Source of the DNA: Macquaria australasica
Taxonomy: Eukaryota; Chordata; Actinopteri; Centrarchiformes; Percichthyidae
Assembly: GCA_005408345.1 (NCBI GenBank)
Contig: SEMN01000351.1
Coordinates: 62,001 to 126,000, forward strand
DNA length: 64,000 nucleotides
Direction: 5' to 3'
How positions within the stretch are numbered: position 1 is the stretch's first letter; each line of letters opens with the position of its first letter. Of this stretch, positions 34,301 through 47,208 are shown one piece after another. The notes beneath the pieces were generated by a model. That model made no database searches and had not been told where the DNA came from. It was given only the letters and a program-made list of their open reading frames with translations. Made by a program: the position numbers and the translations under genes.

Positions 34301-37136
34301 ATCAACATGTGGTCCACTCTGGTGCTGGGACTAGGTGAGTCAGTCAACCGTGCCCTCTGCCAAACTCTTGTCTAACCGATATTGTGCCGTGAAGTGCCAG
34401 GACCATGGAGGGTTTCATTCCAACCAAAACTACACAGGGCCAGTTTACTGCTTGGCACACCTGCAGCCAGAGAGGAGAAACTAATGAGCAAAATCACCTT
34501 GATATGGTTCAGTGCTGCCAAAATATAGCAGAAGGAAACAGAAACACTGGTGCACTGAAGGTCCTGTTGCAAAGCTTTCTCAGAATAATTCCCAGAGAAC
34601 ATTGAAAGCAAAGATTTAAATATTTGTTGGTACATTAATGGCTTTTTGTAACACTATAATGTTGTAAACTCATTTATACAAAAAATGTTGAACCAGAAAA
34701 ATGTTGCTATTTGTCTTTGCATTGAACTGTTTGTATACCCTGGCACTCAATGACACATAGATGCTTGTTCTTAAGCTAAAACTTGTAATTGTCATATATT
34801 GTGTTTACATGCTCACCAGTGCCACTTTATACAGGATACTTGGATAGTCTGCAGTCTAAAAAGGTCTAAAATGATCTGAATTTATCAATGAACATGTCTT
34901 AAATACAGGTTGTGGACTTATGTTGCCATGCTGGTCTCCTCGAGCTGCTTGTCCACTCAACAGATTATCAAACTGCAGTTACGTGTCATATCGCTTTAAG
35001 GTGTTTTAGTATCACCAGCTGAATTATATCATTGCTGCCGGTGTAATGTGCTGTATTCTTAAAAGGATGTGGTTATTAGTTGTGCTGATTTGTAGTGTCA
35101 CAATGAATTCTTACACGGATCCCAGGACGAATAGCTGCTTTTGATGCAGTAGTTAATGGCAATTGGAATAAATAAAAAAATAAAAAAACCTAAACAAAAA
35201 ACAATAATGAGAGGCTCTTTAAGAAAAGGTGAACACTATTCTCCCAGGAGGCAAAAACTCATTAATTCAGTCAAGGCGAAGTGTTCTGTGTTATCTTTAC
35301 AAATAAGGAATCCTGCACCTCAGAGCCCTCAGTTCTGCGAGGAGGTTGTATAATATGCCTTTAGAGTAAGGCACATGAAACAAATGCAGTATAACAAGGG
35401 GCTTTCTAGGGTTAGGCACTAATGGGTTGTAAGATAATGATCAAAAGGTCAAAGCCAGTATGAGAATTGAAAGACTGTTATCATTCTTATAACAAACTAA
35501 TTGGCCTGCTATCTCTTAGTAAGTACCCATCTCTCCTGCACATCTGCCTCCTACTTTCATAGGCCATATTATATAAAAAATACTGTTTGTTTTTCAAAAG
35601 TAATAAATTCACTTGCAGACTGCATTAAAATGCCTTCAGAGGTCCTCAGTTTTACTTTGGGAAAACTGCACCTAAAGACACTTTTATAGCTTTAAAGTTC
35701 TGGTATTTCCCAAGATACAAAGGTATTCTTATATCTCCACTCCCACGAATCCATCACACCCCCACACCAAGGCTTCATCTAACTGTTGTTACTGTATTAC
35801 ACCACTTGGTGGTGCCGTATGCCCACACTGTGATCTGATATTCTCAGCACATTAGTGCCAAGGATAAGGCAGAAATACGTGACATTATGTTCAATAACTG
35901 AGTTGATTTTGAAGTGACATTAATGTTGTTTTCTTTTTCTACTGATGCTGTCTTCCCCTCTGCTCACAGCGGTATTGTGGACAGGGGAGGTGTGGGAGTT
36001 CCTAAGTTTTACTGAACGCCACCCGAGCATCATCTACAATATTCTTCTGTTTGGACTGACCAGTGCTTTAGGCCAGGTGGGTGGATGGATGAAAGGACTT
36101 GATGTGGCCAGTGTACTTGTATGAGAGGATGGGTAACGTTGTGTTGCCTGGTCGGAAGAAATCCTTTACTTTGATAAAAGTTTTAGAATGAATGCTTACA
36201 GATTCCTAACAGTGTATATCCAAATTGCATTCCTTAATGTGTTTTTTTCAATTCCTTTTCCAGACCTTCATCTTTATGACGGTGGTGTACTTTGGGCCTC
36301 TGACCTGCTCCATCGTCACCACCACAAGGAAGTTCTTCACCATCCTCGGCTCCGTTATTCTGTTTGGCAATGTCATGAGTGCGATGCAGTGGGTTGGCAC
36401 CATCCTGGTGTTCCTTGGTGAGAGTTAATTCTGGTTTAACACTCTCTTTCCCTCTCTGGATTTATTGTCAGTGTCTGTTTGTCTCTCTTGCTCTTTCCCC
36501 TCTGCCTTTACTCAAAGATCCCACATTATTCTCATTAATGCAGTCAGGGCACAAAATTAGCACCAGCCACTAGCCAAATACTGGTAAGCAAGTGACTGGT
36601 AGATTTGCTTCACTCACCAGCCAAAAAACAATGGTAATCTATTGAGCGGCTGGTAAAATTTGAATATTCACTAGCCATTTGGCCAGTGGAGAAAAAAGTT
36701 AATTTTGTCCCCTGAATGTAGTGTATCAGTGTAAAATTGATGACCGACTGTAATGCTAGGAAATGCTTGCAAAAACATGGATGGAGCCTTCAACTGTAGC
36801 CTGAGCCTGTGTTTGTTATAACAAACAATTAGGTCCAGTTGGGGAATACTTGGGCTTCCCACTCAAACCACTTGGTTGACTGGTAAATTATGCATTGAGA
36901 GTATAGCTGAAGGGGCGTCAGTAAATTTAACACTGACATAGTAAGAGAAGATGCTGGAATATTTATTAATTTTGTAATTGGTTAAATTGGTAATTCTATT
37001 GGTTTAATTGGTCAAATAATTTCTGTTTAGCTGCTGAGGCTTTCCCTTGCTCCTTAATCACGTCTTTTGTTTTCTCACTTTAGGTCTCGGATTTGATGCT
37101 AAATTTGGCAAAGCCCCCAAGAAGACGACACACTGA
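31383..37136 (+). CDS. slc35b1: SLC35B1, endoplasmic reticulum ATP/ADP exchanger
   Basis: Nine exons: 31383-31507, 32441-32544, 32753-32883, 33008-33038, 33900-34060, 34208-34334, 35970-36076, 36264-36417, 37084-37136; all GT-AG; 330 aa (human 322). It is a multi-pass protein of the nucleotide-sugar transporter superfamily, with about ten hydrophobic segments. Long identical blocks to human include [45 protein letters not shown] and [16 protein letters not shown]. The family is known to import ATP into the ER lumen in exchange for ADP, fuelling BiP. The C-terminus ends KKTTH, close to the human end, with a dilysine suited to ER retrieval. The start is the first in-frame ATG in a CpG-rich exon; upstream in-frame sequence has no ATG. 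The extra N-terminal residues relative to human are Gly/Ala/Lys-rich. Confidence 0.96.
34375..35940 (+). other. slc35b1: slc35b1 intron 6 with possible old repeat
   Basis: This 1.6-kb intron holds no coding sequence I can support. 34385-34560 looks like a degraded dispersed repeat (AGTGCCAGGACCATGGAGGG start), with low certainty. The rest is AT-rich. Confidence 0.3.
36534..36700. repeat. Possible dispersed repeat in slc35b1 intron 8
   Basis: The stretch repeats CTAGCC/CTGG motifs (CCAGCCACTAGCC, CTGGTAAGCAAGTGACTGG, TAGCCATTTGGCCAGTGG), giving local inverted and direct similarity. It resembles dispersed fish repeats I have seen, but the family is uncertain. Confidence 0.3.
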
Positions 37137-38010
37137 AACATCCGGAGCACATGAGAGAAAGACAGAAATATTGCAGATTAAATGGAAACACTATATAGCC
37201 AGTATCTTATCCATCCTGTACAGGCATACTGCACGTGCCTATGATTTGTTTAAGTACGGTCAGATTTGTAACTTAGAGAGAGAGTTATTGTAGTTTTCAA
37301 CTCCAGCTTCTGTTGTGTACTGTTGATATACTGAAGAGACACATTTACTTGGGATCAAGTCCTGAATGACTGTGATGAGCCATTAACTTTCATTTTATTT
37401 TATTTTATTTTTTTGACCACAAGATGCCACACTTTTGTGGAGGAATGTGGGCTGGCTGAAAGACACAGGTGGACAATACTGTATTTAGACAAATACTTAT
37501 GTTTCTGATACCAGCTCATCTCCCTTGGATGGATATTGAACCAAACAAGGCCTAAGACATACTTTCCCAGCATTTAACTCATGAGCTAACCACCAAATAA
37601 GGCTTGGTTTACAAATTGTTTCTTGAATATGTGTAATCAATCACATATGTAGTTTATTTCTTGGCAAACAATTAGCCAAGTACCATGTCATTTATAAGAT
37701 ATAAACGGTTGTATGTAGCCTCTTGTGTTATGTCCAGTCTTACCATTGAATTGTTTTTACTTTTATTTTCTACAAGTTGAAATGAACTTACCATAAAAGG
37801 GAACTTGTGATATTTCATGGTGATTTTCTTTCTTTTACACAGACTTCACTTGATCGGTCCACATCCCTTAGTTGAGACACTCGTCTCTGATTGGGTGCTG
37901 CTTGTTGGAAATGGCTGTAAAATAGCCAACAAACACTTATTGTTCAGCACTTAGTAATGCTACAATTGAAAATCCTTACCACCAGCAACTTATTTTTTTT
38001 TTTAATTAAA
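37137..38010 (+). other. slc35b1: slc35b1 3' UTR, candidate ATTAAA at 38005-38010
   Basis: No AATAAA was seen in the first 870 bp after the stop. ATTAAA at 38005-38010 is the best candidate signal. The sequence is AT-rich and without a supportable ORF. Confidence 0.35.
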
Positions 38011-38086
38011 AAACATATTACCAACTTTGTGTTTTACCACTTATCGCTTAAACTCTTGAGACATTCTGACCATTGATATTGAAAAC

Positions 38087-38275
38087 GTTTTGTAGTTTTG
38101 AGCAGAAAATCAGAATTGGATCTAAATTAGAATTAGCTTTAGTGGCCAAGTATGTGTACACATACAAGGAATATGACTCCGGTTTTTCATTGCTCTCAAT
38201 GTTACAGTTACAAGAACAATTTTCAGGAAGATACAAATAGACATACAGCAAACAGCAACTAAGACTAACTAACAC
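38087..38275. repeat. Dispersed teleost repeat
   Basis: Carries TTAGCTTTAGTGGCCAAGTA and ACACATACAAGGAATATGACTCC, which I know as a widespread fish repeat. It sits between slc35b1 and the NDUFA4-family gene. Confidence 0.55.
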
Positions 38276-39202
38276 GCGGCTTTATACAATGTTTTGATCT
38301 GGCTGCTTCAAATAATAGTATTTAAACACATTTAGGTAGTGGGAATGAACCAGAGCGCAGTGGGGTTATAAAGGTAATATTTGCCCAAATGGCACAGTTG
38401 CAGGGAATCAGCAGCTCTGTTATCCACAGAATGAAAGAGAACCAAAATCCAACTTTTCAGAGAGAAACTGAGAAAACGGAGTACTAAAAGAGGTGGAATA
38501 ACGATTATAACTAGATTAAAACTACTTGACTTCTCGTCTGATGGAGAGAAGCAGCGCCCCCTACTGTCGCACTGTGACACACACAGTTTACAGCAAACTA
38601 TTTATTTATCTATCTCCATCACGTCACTGGCATTAATAAATTAAATCGACCTGTTATTTATTTTTCATCATTTGCTCTCATTTCAATCATCTAAAGAGAA
38701 TTAAACTAATGCAACACGAGGGAGAGGAAATACTTGATCAAATGATCAGTTATGTGAAACAGGATAAAATACAAACATTAGACTGAATATGATAAACACG
38801 TGGGGTGTAACGTCGGTTCGTTAATGAGAAGAATATCTCGTGTTCAGGGTTGGTTTTGTTTTGGGGTGAAATCTGGTGATTGCGGTGACATTTCAAGCAC
38901 TTCAGCTTTGCCGGAATAAAATGCTGCGTGCAAACAAAAGGCTGAAGCGACACAGCAGCATACCGATGAAACCGCGCGAAACGACTCGGTGTTTACTACA
39001 CGCAGTGTGGCATAAATGCTCTAATGTAGTGCACATAATAATTAATAATCGCGTGTTTTCGCCACTGTCGGTCAGGCAGTGTGTCCAGCATCCTATGCGT
39101 GTTTCCTCGGCGGACCTCGCAGATTAAATTGCGCACCGAGGCTCTTCACGGTCCGTTTGTTTCTGCGCAAGTTGGGATAAATCGGACTCCACAAACGGCA
39201 AA

Positions 39203-41358
39203 ATGCTCGCTACAGTCCGCAAACAGCTTAGAAGCCACCCAGCTGTAAGTATAGCCCGGCGTGTATTCGGCAAAGGTTCGTGTTGGAGAGAGAGATCTCG
39301 TTTTAAACGTAGCTTAGCCAAACCAGTTAGCGTTGCTAGCTTTAGCAAGCTAGTGCTCTGACTTTGACCGCGCTGACTTTGAGAAGTTCTTCTGCAAACT
39401 TGAGATAAGAGGAGATTAAACCGGCCCGCCGCGGTCCGGGAGTAATTCAGACGACGCGAGGCGGTTTTAAAGCTGCGTTCACTGACTTACTTCTCACCTT
39501 CCTGTCTGTCACTTAACAGCTGATCCCTCTTTTCATCTTCATCGGTGGAGGGGCAGCCATGTCCATGCTGTACCTGGCTCGTCTGGGCTTGAGAAACCCT
39601 GACGTCTGGTGAGGACTGCAGTCACGACCCACGAAACCTTCTTGTGTCTTTTGTTCTGCTACCTTTTTACTTAGTCTTCAGAATTGGGTTCATACATACA
39701 TACATGCATACATACATTCAATTCAGTTTTATTTATATAGCGCCATATCATAACAAAGTTATCTCAGGGCACTTTTTCGAATAGAGCAGGTCTAGACCGA
39801 CTCTTTATATTTACAGAGACCCAACAGTTCCCACCATGAGCAAGCACTATGCGACAGTGGCAAGGAAAAACTCCCTTTTAACAGGTAGAAACCTCGAGCA
39901 GAACCAGGCTCAAGGTGGGCGGTCATCTGCCTCGACCGGTTGGGTTGAAGGGGGAAGGGGGGAGCGGGAGAGAGAGAGCAGGAGGAAAGAGAACATACAG
40001 CAGCTCAATACAGCATAGATATGGTAATGGCATTGATGTTAACACCAACGGAAACAACACTAAGAGCAACATTATAATAGCAATACTAATAACAGCAACA
40101 ACAGCAATAGCATCAGCGGGTGCAGAGCAGGAGCACGGGGGCAGCAGGCGGCAGCAACCACAGACCCAGACCTCCACAGCTCCAGAGGCAGAAACACCTG
40201 CAGAAAGCAACAGAAGGGAGAGAGAGAGAGAAGACACACAACTACGGGAAGAAGTTGAATTAATAACAAGCATTGATGGGATATGAGGGCGTACAGATGG
40301 AGAGGAAGAGGAGGAGAGAGGAGCTCAGTGCATCATAGGAAGTCCCCCGGCAGTCTAGGCCTATAGCAGCATAACTAAGGGGTGGCTCAGGGGTCACCTG
40401 TGTCAGCCCTACTATAAGCTTTATCAAAGAGGAAAGTCTTAAGCCTACTCTTAAATGTGAGGAGGTTGTCCGCCTCCCGTACACAAACTGGGATCTGGTT
40501 CCACAGGAGAGGAGCTTGATAGCTGAGTGTGAGAACATGCATACAAGGAATTTGCTTTGGTATTTCGGTTACAATATGACTTATTTAAATGAAAGAGCTG
40601 TACATGGGGGGGGGGGGGGGGTACATGTAATCTGCATCTAATGAGATTTGCAGATGAGAAAAAAGGTAAAGAAGCTGACAGTTCTGCAACTAAATCTGTT
40701 GCTGCTCGCCTCTGCACGTCCGTCAAGTCACCGTGTCTCTGTTGATTAATCTTTAATGTGTGTGTCTGTTTTCTCGTCTGCAGCTGGGATCGCAAGAACA
40801 ACCCAGAACCCTGGAACAAGATGGCCCCAACTGATCAGTACAAGGTGCGCCTCAGTCACCTCTTAGGAAATCGTAATAATCATGCTGTGTTACAGTCTTG
40901 ATTTTCTGTGCTGAAGAGTGTAGGTGGTTGTGTTCAGGGATCGCAGTATAGATCTTTGCCAGACTTGTTGTTGAGCTGTGGATTATTCGTTTTAATTGGA
41001 TTAATCAAATTGCATAATCTGGTTAACACTGAGTTATAGTAACAAATCTGATGAAGTCATTAACTGCTCAGAACGTAATCAAAGTAATACGAGTTTCCAG
41101 AAGGCAACAAGAAGGCAAATGAATTGCTGAAGTATTCAGGGACAAGTATTTTACTTGATTACAAGAAGATTTTATAAATTGTGCTGTGCCACACAGCCTG
41201 AAACATGAACTTTATTTCAGCTGAACTCACTTTTTGCTGTTAAGGCATTTTTATGTGAGATGTCTGTCTGTTCTTCAGCTAAGATTTGTTTGTGTTCTCA
41301 GTTTTACGCAGTTAACATGGACTACAGCAAGCTGAAGAAGCAGGGCCCTGACTTCTAA
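39203..41358 (+). CDS. ndufa4: NDUFA4-family protein (cytochrome c oxidase-associated subunit)
   Basis: Four exons: 39203-39244, 39520-39608, 40784-40844, 41302-41358; 82 aa, the usual family length. The start [19 protein letters not shown] leads into one membrane segment (about residues 14-38), then the signature [32 protein letters not shown] and a final PDF. Members sit in the inner mitochondrial membrane; NDUFA4 (COXFA4) is now known as a complex IV subunit. The paralogue is uncertain: RKNNPEPWN is as in NDUFA4L2, whereas [13 protein letters not shown] is as in NDUFA4. AATAAA at 41540-41545 is the likely poly(A) signal. Intron 2 carries a large dispersed repeat. Confidence 0.93.
39717..40530 (+). 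mobile_element. Common percomorph interspersed repeat in ndufa4 intron 2
   Basis: It begins ATTCAATTCAGTTTTATTTATATAGCGCC and runs through CAGAGACCCAACAGTTCCCACCATGAGCAAGC, AAAAACTCCCTTTTAACAGG, CGACCGGTTGGGTTGAAG and TTCCACAGGAGAGGAGCTTGATAGCTGA. These are landmark phrases of an abundant non-coding fish repeat I know from many genomes. The 3' end is truncated. It has no coding capacity. Confidence 0.75.
40606..40621. repeat. Poly-G run (16 G)
   Basis: Sixteen consecutive G in ndufa4 intron 2, about 160 bp before exon 3. It may be an assembly or sequencing length error hot spot. Confidence 0.85.
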
Positions 41359-41539
41359 AGATCACACCTGCTGGACCAAAAGCACAAAGATGAGCTGACC
41401 CGCACAGCCCCATTTTGAACTTCTATTGGGAATCTGAGGAATGCAGAGGCTAAACCCGCACAATGATTCGTATTTAAGTTTCCTCATTGCATCCCATTGG
41501 CTTTTTGAAACCATGTCTCTTATTTCTCATTTGGTTGTC

Positions 41540-41545
41540 AATAAA
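41540..41545 (+). terminator. ndufa4: Polyadenylation signal of the NDUFA4-family gene
   Basis: AATAAA 182 bp after the stop codon. Confidence 0.6.
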
Positions 41546-41549
41546 GTAA

Positions 41550-42800
41550 AGGAGTCTTTTCTCCTGCATACAGAGAAAAGAGCCAGTTTCATTAATTGTT
41601 ATTCTATTTATGGTCACTTTGCTTTCCATGTCCTTGATCTTGGGTCATGTTCTTATTTGTATTGTCACTTAAATACATATTACATATTTGCTTTGTCACC
41701 CAGACCACTTTCCACGCTGTGTTTACATGCCATGCTGTTATATGGGCTTTGCTTTCACCTCATTTCACCTTTGTCCTGCCTAAACCCAGCAGCTAGTGAA
41801 TTATGTGGCACACTACTCTTGGCTGCTATCCAGAACCTTATTGCTATGGTGGGGAACAGACTTTAACCTGGTCACATCTGAGCAGTGGGTGCCCTCTGGT
41901 GGCTGCTGTGGCAGTCCAGACGATGTGTTGATGAAACCTCATCAGTATTTAGTTTATGAGGCCTCCCAGCTGCCCAGTGCTTCTGCTGCATAAGTTTCCA
42001 AGCTTTCAGAAGATGCTGTAGTTAGACTCTGAAGGGAAGAGTGAGACACCATGGCTCTCTCCCTGCAAAGGTTTATTTATGTTTGTTTAAAGCATTAAGA
42101 TGTTCATGTAAGACTCTGAGCAGTGGAAGGTGTTTCTCCTTATAGAATACCATCGCTCAGCCAGATGAGCTTGTAAATGTCAACAGGTCGCGCTGTCCCA
42201 TATGCAGCTCGGGAAAATGCGACAAGGATGAGCAGCCAACGCAGTGCAGAAAATGTCAAGGAGACCTTCGTATTTGAATAGAAGCCCACGTCTAAATCTT
42301 CACCCACCCTCTCCATGGCTGGAGCGCTCCACAAGCCTATCGCTCTTTTTTTCTTTCCACCTGGGGAAATGAAAATTAACTTCTGGAACACCATGTAACA
42401 GTGCTTCATTTTGGAACAACCTTTGAATTGTTTCAGCATGTTCACCCACACACACACACAAACTATCAGGTTAATAGTTTTTGAAAATCGAAATAACACA
42501 AAATGGCTTTATTTTTCCAAGCTTAGATTTTCAGCTTAGTAGAAGCAAGTGACATTCTGTGTGGCCGGATAACACCGGTGGCTGAATGGTCGAGGGAAGA
42601 ATTTAGTGCATTAAAATCAGTAACAACTGGTAATACTTGATATAAATAAATTGATATAAATAAACAAATCAGAGAATTTATATACTTTCTAAACCTTACA
42701 AAATGTTTAAATGTTTTGCATCAGTGATTTTGTAAGTCAATATTTCTAAATCTGAAGAATAAAATGCTCACCATAGACTGTATGTAAAGTATATATACAG
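41550..42800. other. Gene-free stretch downstream of the NDUFA4-family gene
   Basis: No exon, repeat family or RNA gene that I can support; ORFs in this stretch have no recognisable product. Confidence 0.4.
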
Positions 42801-42819
42801 TCTTTGGTGCTCACGATGA

Positions 42820-43290
42820 CAATGCTAACGTGCTGAAGTTTAGCAGGTATGTTTACTATGTTCACCATCTTAGTTTAGCGTGTTTGCATGCTAACATTTG
42901 CTAATTAGCGCTAAACACAAAGTGCAGCTGGGGCTGATGAGAGAGTCTTTAATTTAGTATTTAGTTGCAAATCAAAGTATTGGACACAATGAAATGTTGG
43001 CCTGATGATGGCGCTAGATGAAAAGTTAAGGGATCACCAAGAGGGGAGCGTAATGTCTGTAACAAATTTTATGGCAATCCGTCCAATGCTTGTCAAGACA
43101 TTTTACCCAAAACTACAAATGTGAAATGTGGTGGTTCAAGAGAAAAAGTCAGAGGATCACCAAAGACAGTAGGACTCATCCGCTGGGCACCATGAATGTC
43201 TGTACGATATTCATCCATCTAATCTAATAGTTGTTGACATATTTCAGTGTGGACCACATTGCATGCCAAAACTGCTACCATGGCTAAAAC
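42820..43290. repeat. Dispersed teleost repeat (GCTAAC-rich type)
   Basis: Contains GATGACAATGCTAACGTGCTG, TTAGTTTAGCGTGTTTGCATG, CTAAACACAAAGTGCAGCTG and GATGATGGCGCTAGATGAAAAG, a familiar fish repeat. Its right side has partly duplicated motifs (GGATCACCAA twice, ATGTCTGTA twice). Confidence 0.65.
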
Positions 43291-43329
43291 TCTTATAAAC
43301 CACACATCAAAATGAATTGACTGCCAAGT

Positions 43330-43715
43330 TCAAGAAGCTTTTATTGTCATTTCAACCACATATAGTTGACACAGTACATAGTGAAACGAAACAGCGTTTC
43401 TCCAGGTCCAGGTGCTACATAAACATACAACAAAGATCAAATCGAAAAACAACAACAACACAGAGCTAGGACCAAGGTTTTTGTCCCAGCCACATAAAGT
43501 GCAAAGTGTACAACTATGTGCAAACAGTGCAAAAAGAAAAAGACAACACAAGAATGAGACACTTGAGATGGGATAAACAGAGCAGCAGCAGTTGAGGTAG
43601 TACAAATAGAATATGCAAGTATAGACATAATTATAAACATAAACATAGCAGCGTAATGAAATAATAACAGGGTTGAGGTAGTGCAATAAATAGTGAACAA
43701 TGTAAGTTATGTGTG
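43330..43715. repeat. Dispersed teleost repeat (GAAGCTTTTATTGTCATTTC type)
   Basis: Starts AAGAAGCTTTTATTGTCATTTC and continues with GTGAAACGAAACAGCGTTTC and AGTGCAAAGTGTACAACTATG to GTAGTGCAATAAATAGTG. This is a known abundant fish repeat; it abuts the previous element. Confidence 0.65.
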
Positions 43716-44869
43716 TGTGTGTGCCTTTATTTGTTTTTACATTTGGCCTGAGAGATGTTGATTCAGGACAATTTCTGTAATGCAGTACAGAGAAAACTGA
43801 TTTTCCTTATATGTTCAGTGTTTAGTTCCATGACATTAAAGCTCTGTAGCCACTGTCCAGTCCACTGCAGCTGGCTGAGGAGCTTCCCTAAAAGCCAAAC
43901 CAGGTAACAGTCAACACTGAGGGCTTTTGACAGACAGCCGGAGAGTTCAGGGTTCAAATGGCTTCGTGGCAGTGAATTCTCTGAGGACACTGGCTGAACA
44001 CAACTGTAGAGCCAATCTGACCTGCATCTTTACCCTCCTCCTCCTCCTGACCCCTGACCCCTCTGTTGAATCCAGCCCTTTTCCGCCACACTGCAAAGGT
44101 AACATTGAAAAAATAATGAGGGAAAATAATGTGAGGCGAGGCGCAAGGCGATTGCTGCTGCTGCAAATTGTCTTCTAAAGGTCATGCCAAAGGTCAGGCA
44201 GTCCAGAAACAGGGGGAGTGCAGAGAATCCTGCACCATTCATACTAACAAAGTCCTTACCAAAGCATCTTCATAATGCCTGTGTGAGTTTCAAAGTGTGT
44301 GCAAGAGATAGAGTGATTAATAAACTTGTGTCATCTTACACCCACATACATGCACAGATGTCTTGATTACTTAGTAAAATTGTTCACTTGAAAAAAAGCC
44401 ATATTATTTAGTTTGAAGGCGTTTTACCAGTTGTGATTTTCTATTTCTATTCTGTGTAATGAATAAGAAATGTACATAAAGCTTATGCAACCCTGGCCAA
44501 AGTACAGTCTGTCAGCAGCAGCTAGACTCCTGTGTTATCTTTTCAAGTATTTTTAGCTTGAGTATTTTAATTTTATCAGTTCAGCTGTGAAGATTATGCA
44601 GAAATACAGATGACATTTAGCTGGATGAAATGACTGCTTTTTAAAAATCATTTATGAAACCATCACTGCCAAGAAAATAATCTACAGCGTTTCTCTTTTT
44701 TTCTTTTGCAGCCCCCCCCCCCACAGAAGTGATATTACTGACTTTGTACTTATGTTAAGTTTTGCTGCTTTAAACCTGAATTCATTGGGTTTTATTTGTC
44801 CACTAGGGGGCAGCGCAACAAGCTGCGCACACAACATTCACATATCATCACCTTGTAAAGTTGTTGTGG

Positions 44870-45090
44870 TCATGTGTTAGCAAATAGTTCTGCATCCAAC
44901 AGATACGGAGCAACATTATCATTCATTTGGAGTCGTGTTTGTTTAAGTGAGTCCAATATTCTCTTTTTTGCCTCTGTTTTGGTGAAATATCTGTCTCTTT
45001 AGCAGCTAAATGCTCCACCATGTTCACTAGGTAGCTAGTCGCTAACTTTGTCATAATTGTCTGTCAGCTGTTCGGTGCTGGGTAGGTAGC
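44870..45090. repeat. Dispersed repeat, partner of 59580-59830
   Basis: Shares CAGCTAAATGCTCCAC and AGCTAGTCGCTAA with the copy near 59.7 kb, in the same order and spacing, along with GGAGTCGTGTT and CCAATATTC upstream. Confidence 0.6.
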
Positions 45091-46374
45091 GTACAGTGGA
45101 TTTATTAAGAATAGTTTCACACAAAAACATCCACTTGTTGCAGCTGGAAATTTGACTGATGAGAATCTTATTTATGAATGTTATGTTATGAATGTTTGTA
45201 TTTGTTTTTAATCGACCACTTGGAAGCTCCAAATGACTTGGGTTCCAAAACTCGTCTTTTTCCAACATCTAACTGCAACATGCAATTTTGCCCATTTGAA
45301 TTCATCTCTCATTCATAAGAAGAGAGTTTTGTGCTATTCCTTTTAAGACTCTATTTAAACATGTTTAAACAGATGCTTCTGCCATAATTGGAGATATGAA
45401 ATCACACATGTAGAAACTTACTGTTGACAGTTAGTTATCATGTCATCACATAGTCTGTATATTTGTTAGTGATATCTCCTCAACTTTACAGCTCCTCTTG
45501 TCACTAAACAACAATAGATTATATCACCTTATATTTCTAACTTCTGTTTTTTCTCTATAAACTTAAGATTTGCAGATGATGAAATTTCTTTACACACACA
45601 CAGTAAAGAAGAGTTCTTCAGTTTATTATTTTACAGATATTTCACACAGAATGATGGTGAGCAGAAACAAACCTGTATTATTGAACCCAAGAGAAAAAAA
45701 CATAGCTTTCATCCACTTTTATCTCTGTGTCAATATTGTCTCTGTAATGGCTTAGTTACCTCTCAATTACCTCTCTATTTTCACTCAGTCAGACACACAC
45801 ACAGACATACACACTTCACAGATGCATTACTGAAGGAATAAACTGCTTTCCCTCCCCTGCTGTGAGCTGTGCTGAGTAATGAGTGAAAGCCTTTACCCCT
45901 CTGATTCTCGCCTCTCATTTTTTTGCCATTTGGTGTTCAACTCAGATCTGCTCGTTCTTGCTGCGTTTCACCCCTGCTTTGTCCTTTGTTTTCCTCCCTT
46001 CTCTCGTCCTCGTTCCTCCTCCTTTCAAGAGTTTTTTCAGTTTTACTTCCATGAAGCCCAGACATGGACACACACTCATAAACTCAGAAAGATAAAGAGT
46101 GCGTCGTAGAAGTTTTATTCCAAAATCACATTGATCCTTGAGCTTGCTCACTCAGGATGACAAAGTGCCATTTGCAGCAGATGCACAAAAAGGTCAGGGT
46201 TGTCGATGTATTTTTGCATGAGGGATTGAGTAAGGACGCTGCAATTTAACAGCCGTTTCAACAGGAATACCACAGGAGTTAATCATCCCCAATATCTCAG
46301 GGACAGAGAAGCTGTGCGAGCATGCTTTATGTGGTGTTTCAGAGCATGCATCACTCACGTTGGAGCCAATTCAG

Positions 46375-46510
46375 CGCTGGGCTGGCTGGATGGTTAGAGA
46401 TTGTCTCATAAATACAAGGTCTCAGGTTTGATCCCTGAAACAACCAGTGTGTCTTGTTAAAGTGTCCTTGATCAAGACAGTAAATGCCTCAGGATAGATT
46501 GTCAAGCAAA
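46375..46510 (+). mobile_element. Possible tRNA-derived SINE fragment
   Basis: A-box-like TGGCTGGATGGTTAGAG is followed about 40 bp later by CAGGTTTGATCCCTG, close to the pol III B box GGTTCGANTCC. The spacing fits a tRNA-related head. It cannot be a functional tRNA, as no cloverleaf forms. Confidence 0.4.
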
Positions 46511-46739
46511 TGTCTGACATGAAAAAGGATGTGTGAGTTAAAGAGCAACGTTTAATGTGTCATTATTCTCTCAGTGCTTTACTAGGATGGAAAGACATAA
46601 AGAATGGTAACAAAAACTAGCAGACATGCCAGATCCAAGTTCCCATCATCCTTGGCATCTGTGTTTTGATTAAATCTGTTTTTTTTCCCTTTTTGCATCC
46701 ATGCTAGGAAAGCAGGTCAAAATTTAAATAGCTGAAAAT

Positions 46740-47060
46740 AGAACATCTGGCTGGGCCTTGTCAGTCAGCAGTGCGTAATGAAATATGGAAATTGGGGCGC
46801 TCTTCAAAGAGATGCGGGCCTCTTGGTGCCGTCCTGGGTCTCCAGCAGGCCCCTCAACAGCCCCAGTGGAGCCCCGCCCCTCTGAAACGTGTGCTACATT
46901 TCCAGGTGCTGCCGCCGCGGCCCAGTCTGCCGCCAGTGCCAGCTCGTTAGCGCTCACAGCCTGGTGGAGCTGGCAGCTGGCATCATTAAACTTCAAACCG
47001 GCTTTCGACCCGGGGTGCCGCCGCAGGGAGAGACCGCCCGCTCATCCGCCTGCCAACAGC
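46740..47060. other. GC-rich island in the gene-poor region
   Basis: About 320 bp with much higher GC than its surroundings, open in frames on both strands but with no recognisable peptide. It could be a conserved non-coding element, an unknown exon or a small CpG island. Confidence 0.3.
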
Positions 47061-47120
47061 TGATTAGAGCCATGCTGACACCAGCAACCAGACTCCATCC
47101 ACACGCTACCCAAACAGCAT

Positions 47121-47208
47121 ATCCACACACCACCAACCACACCACAATCTATCCAAACAGCATTATCCACACACCACCAACCACACCACAATCTATCCAA
47201 ACAGCATC
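47121..47208. repeat. Perfect 44-bp tandem duplication
   Basis: Two identical 44-bp copies (47121-47164 and 47165-47208) beginning ATCCACACACCACCAACC. A partial third copy precedes them. Confidence 0.85.

Noticed and set aside
39836..40286. ORFs within the repeat in ndufa4 intron 2
   Set aside because: They fall entirely in a well-known non-coding interspersed repeat and its simple-sequence parts.
46375..46510. tRNA gene
   Set aside because: A/B-box-like motifs exist, but no cloverleaf or anticodon arm can be drawn; at best a SINE head.
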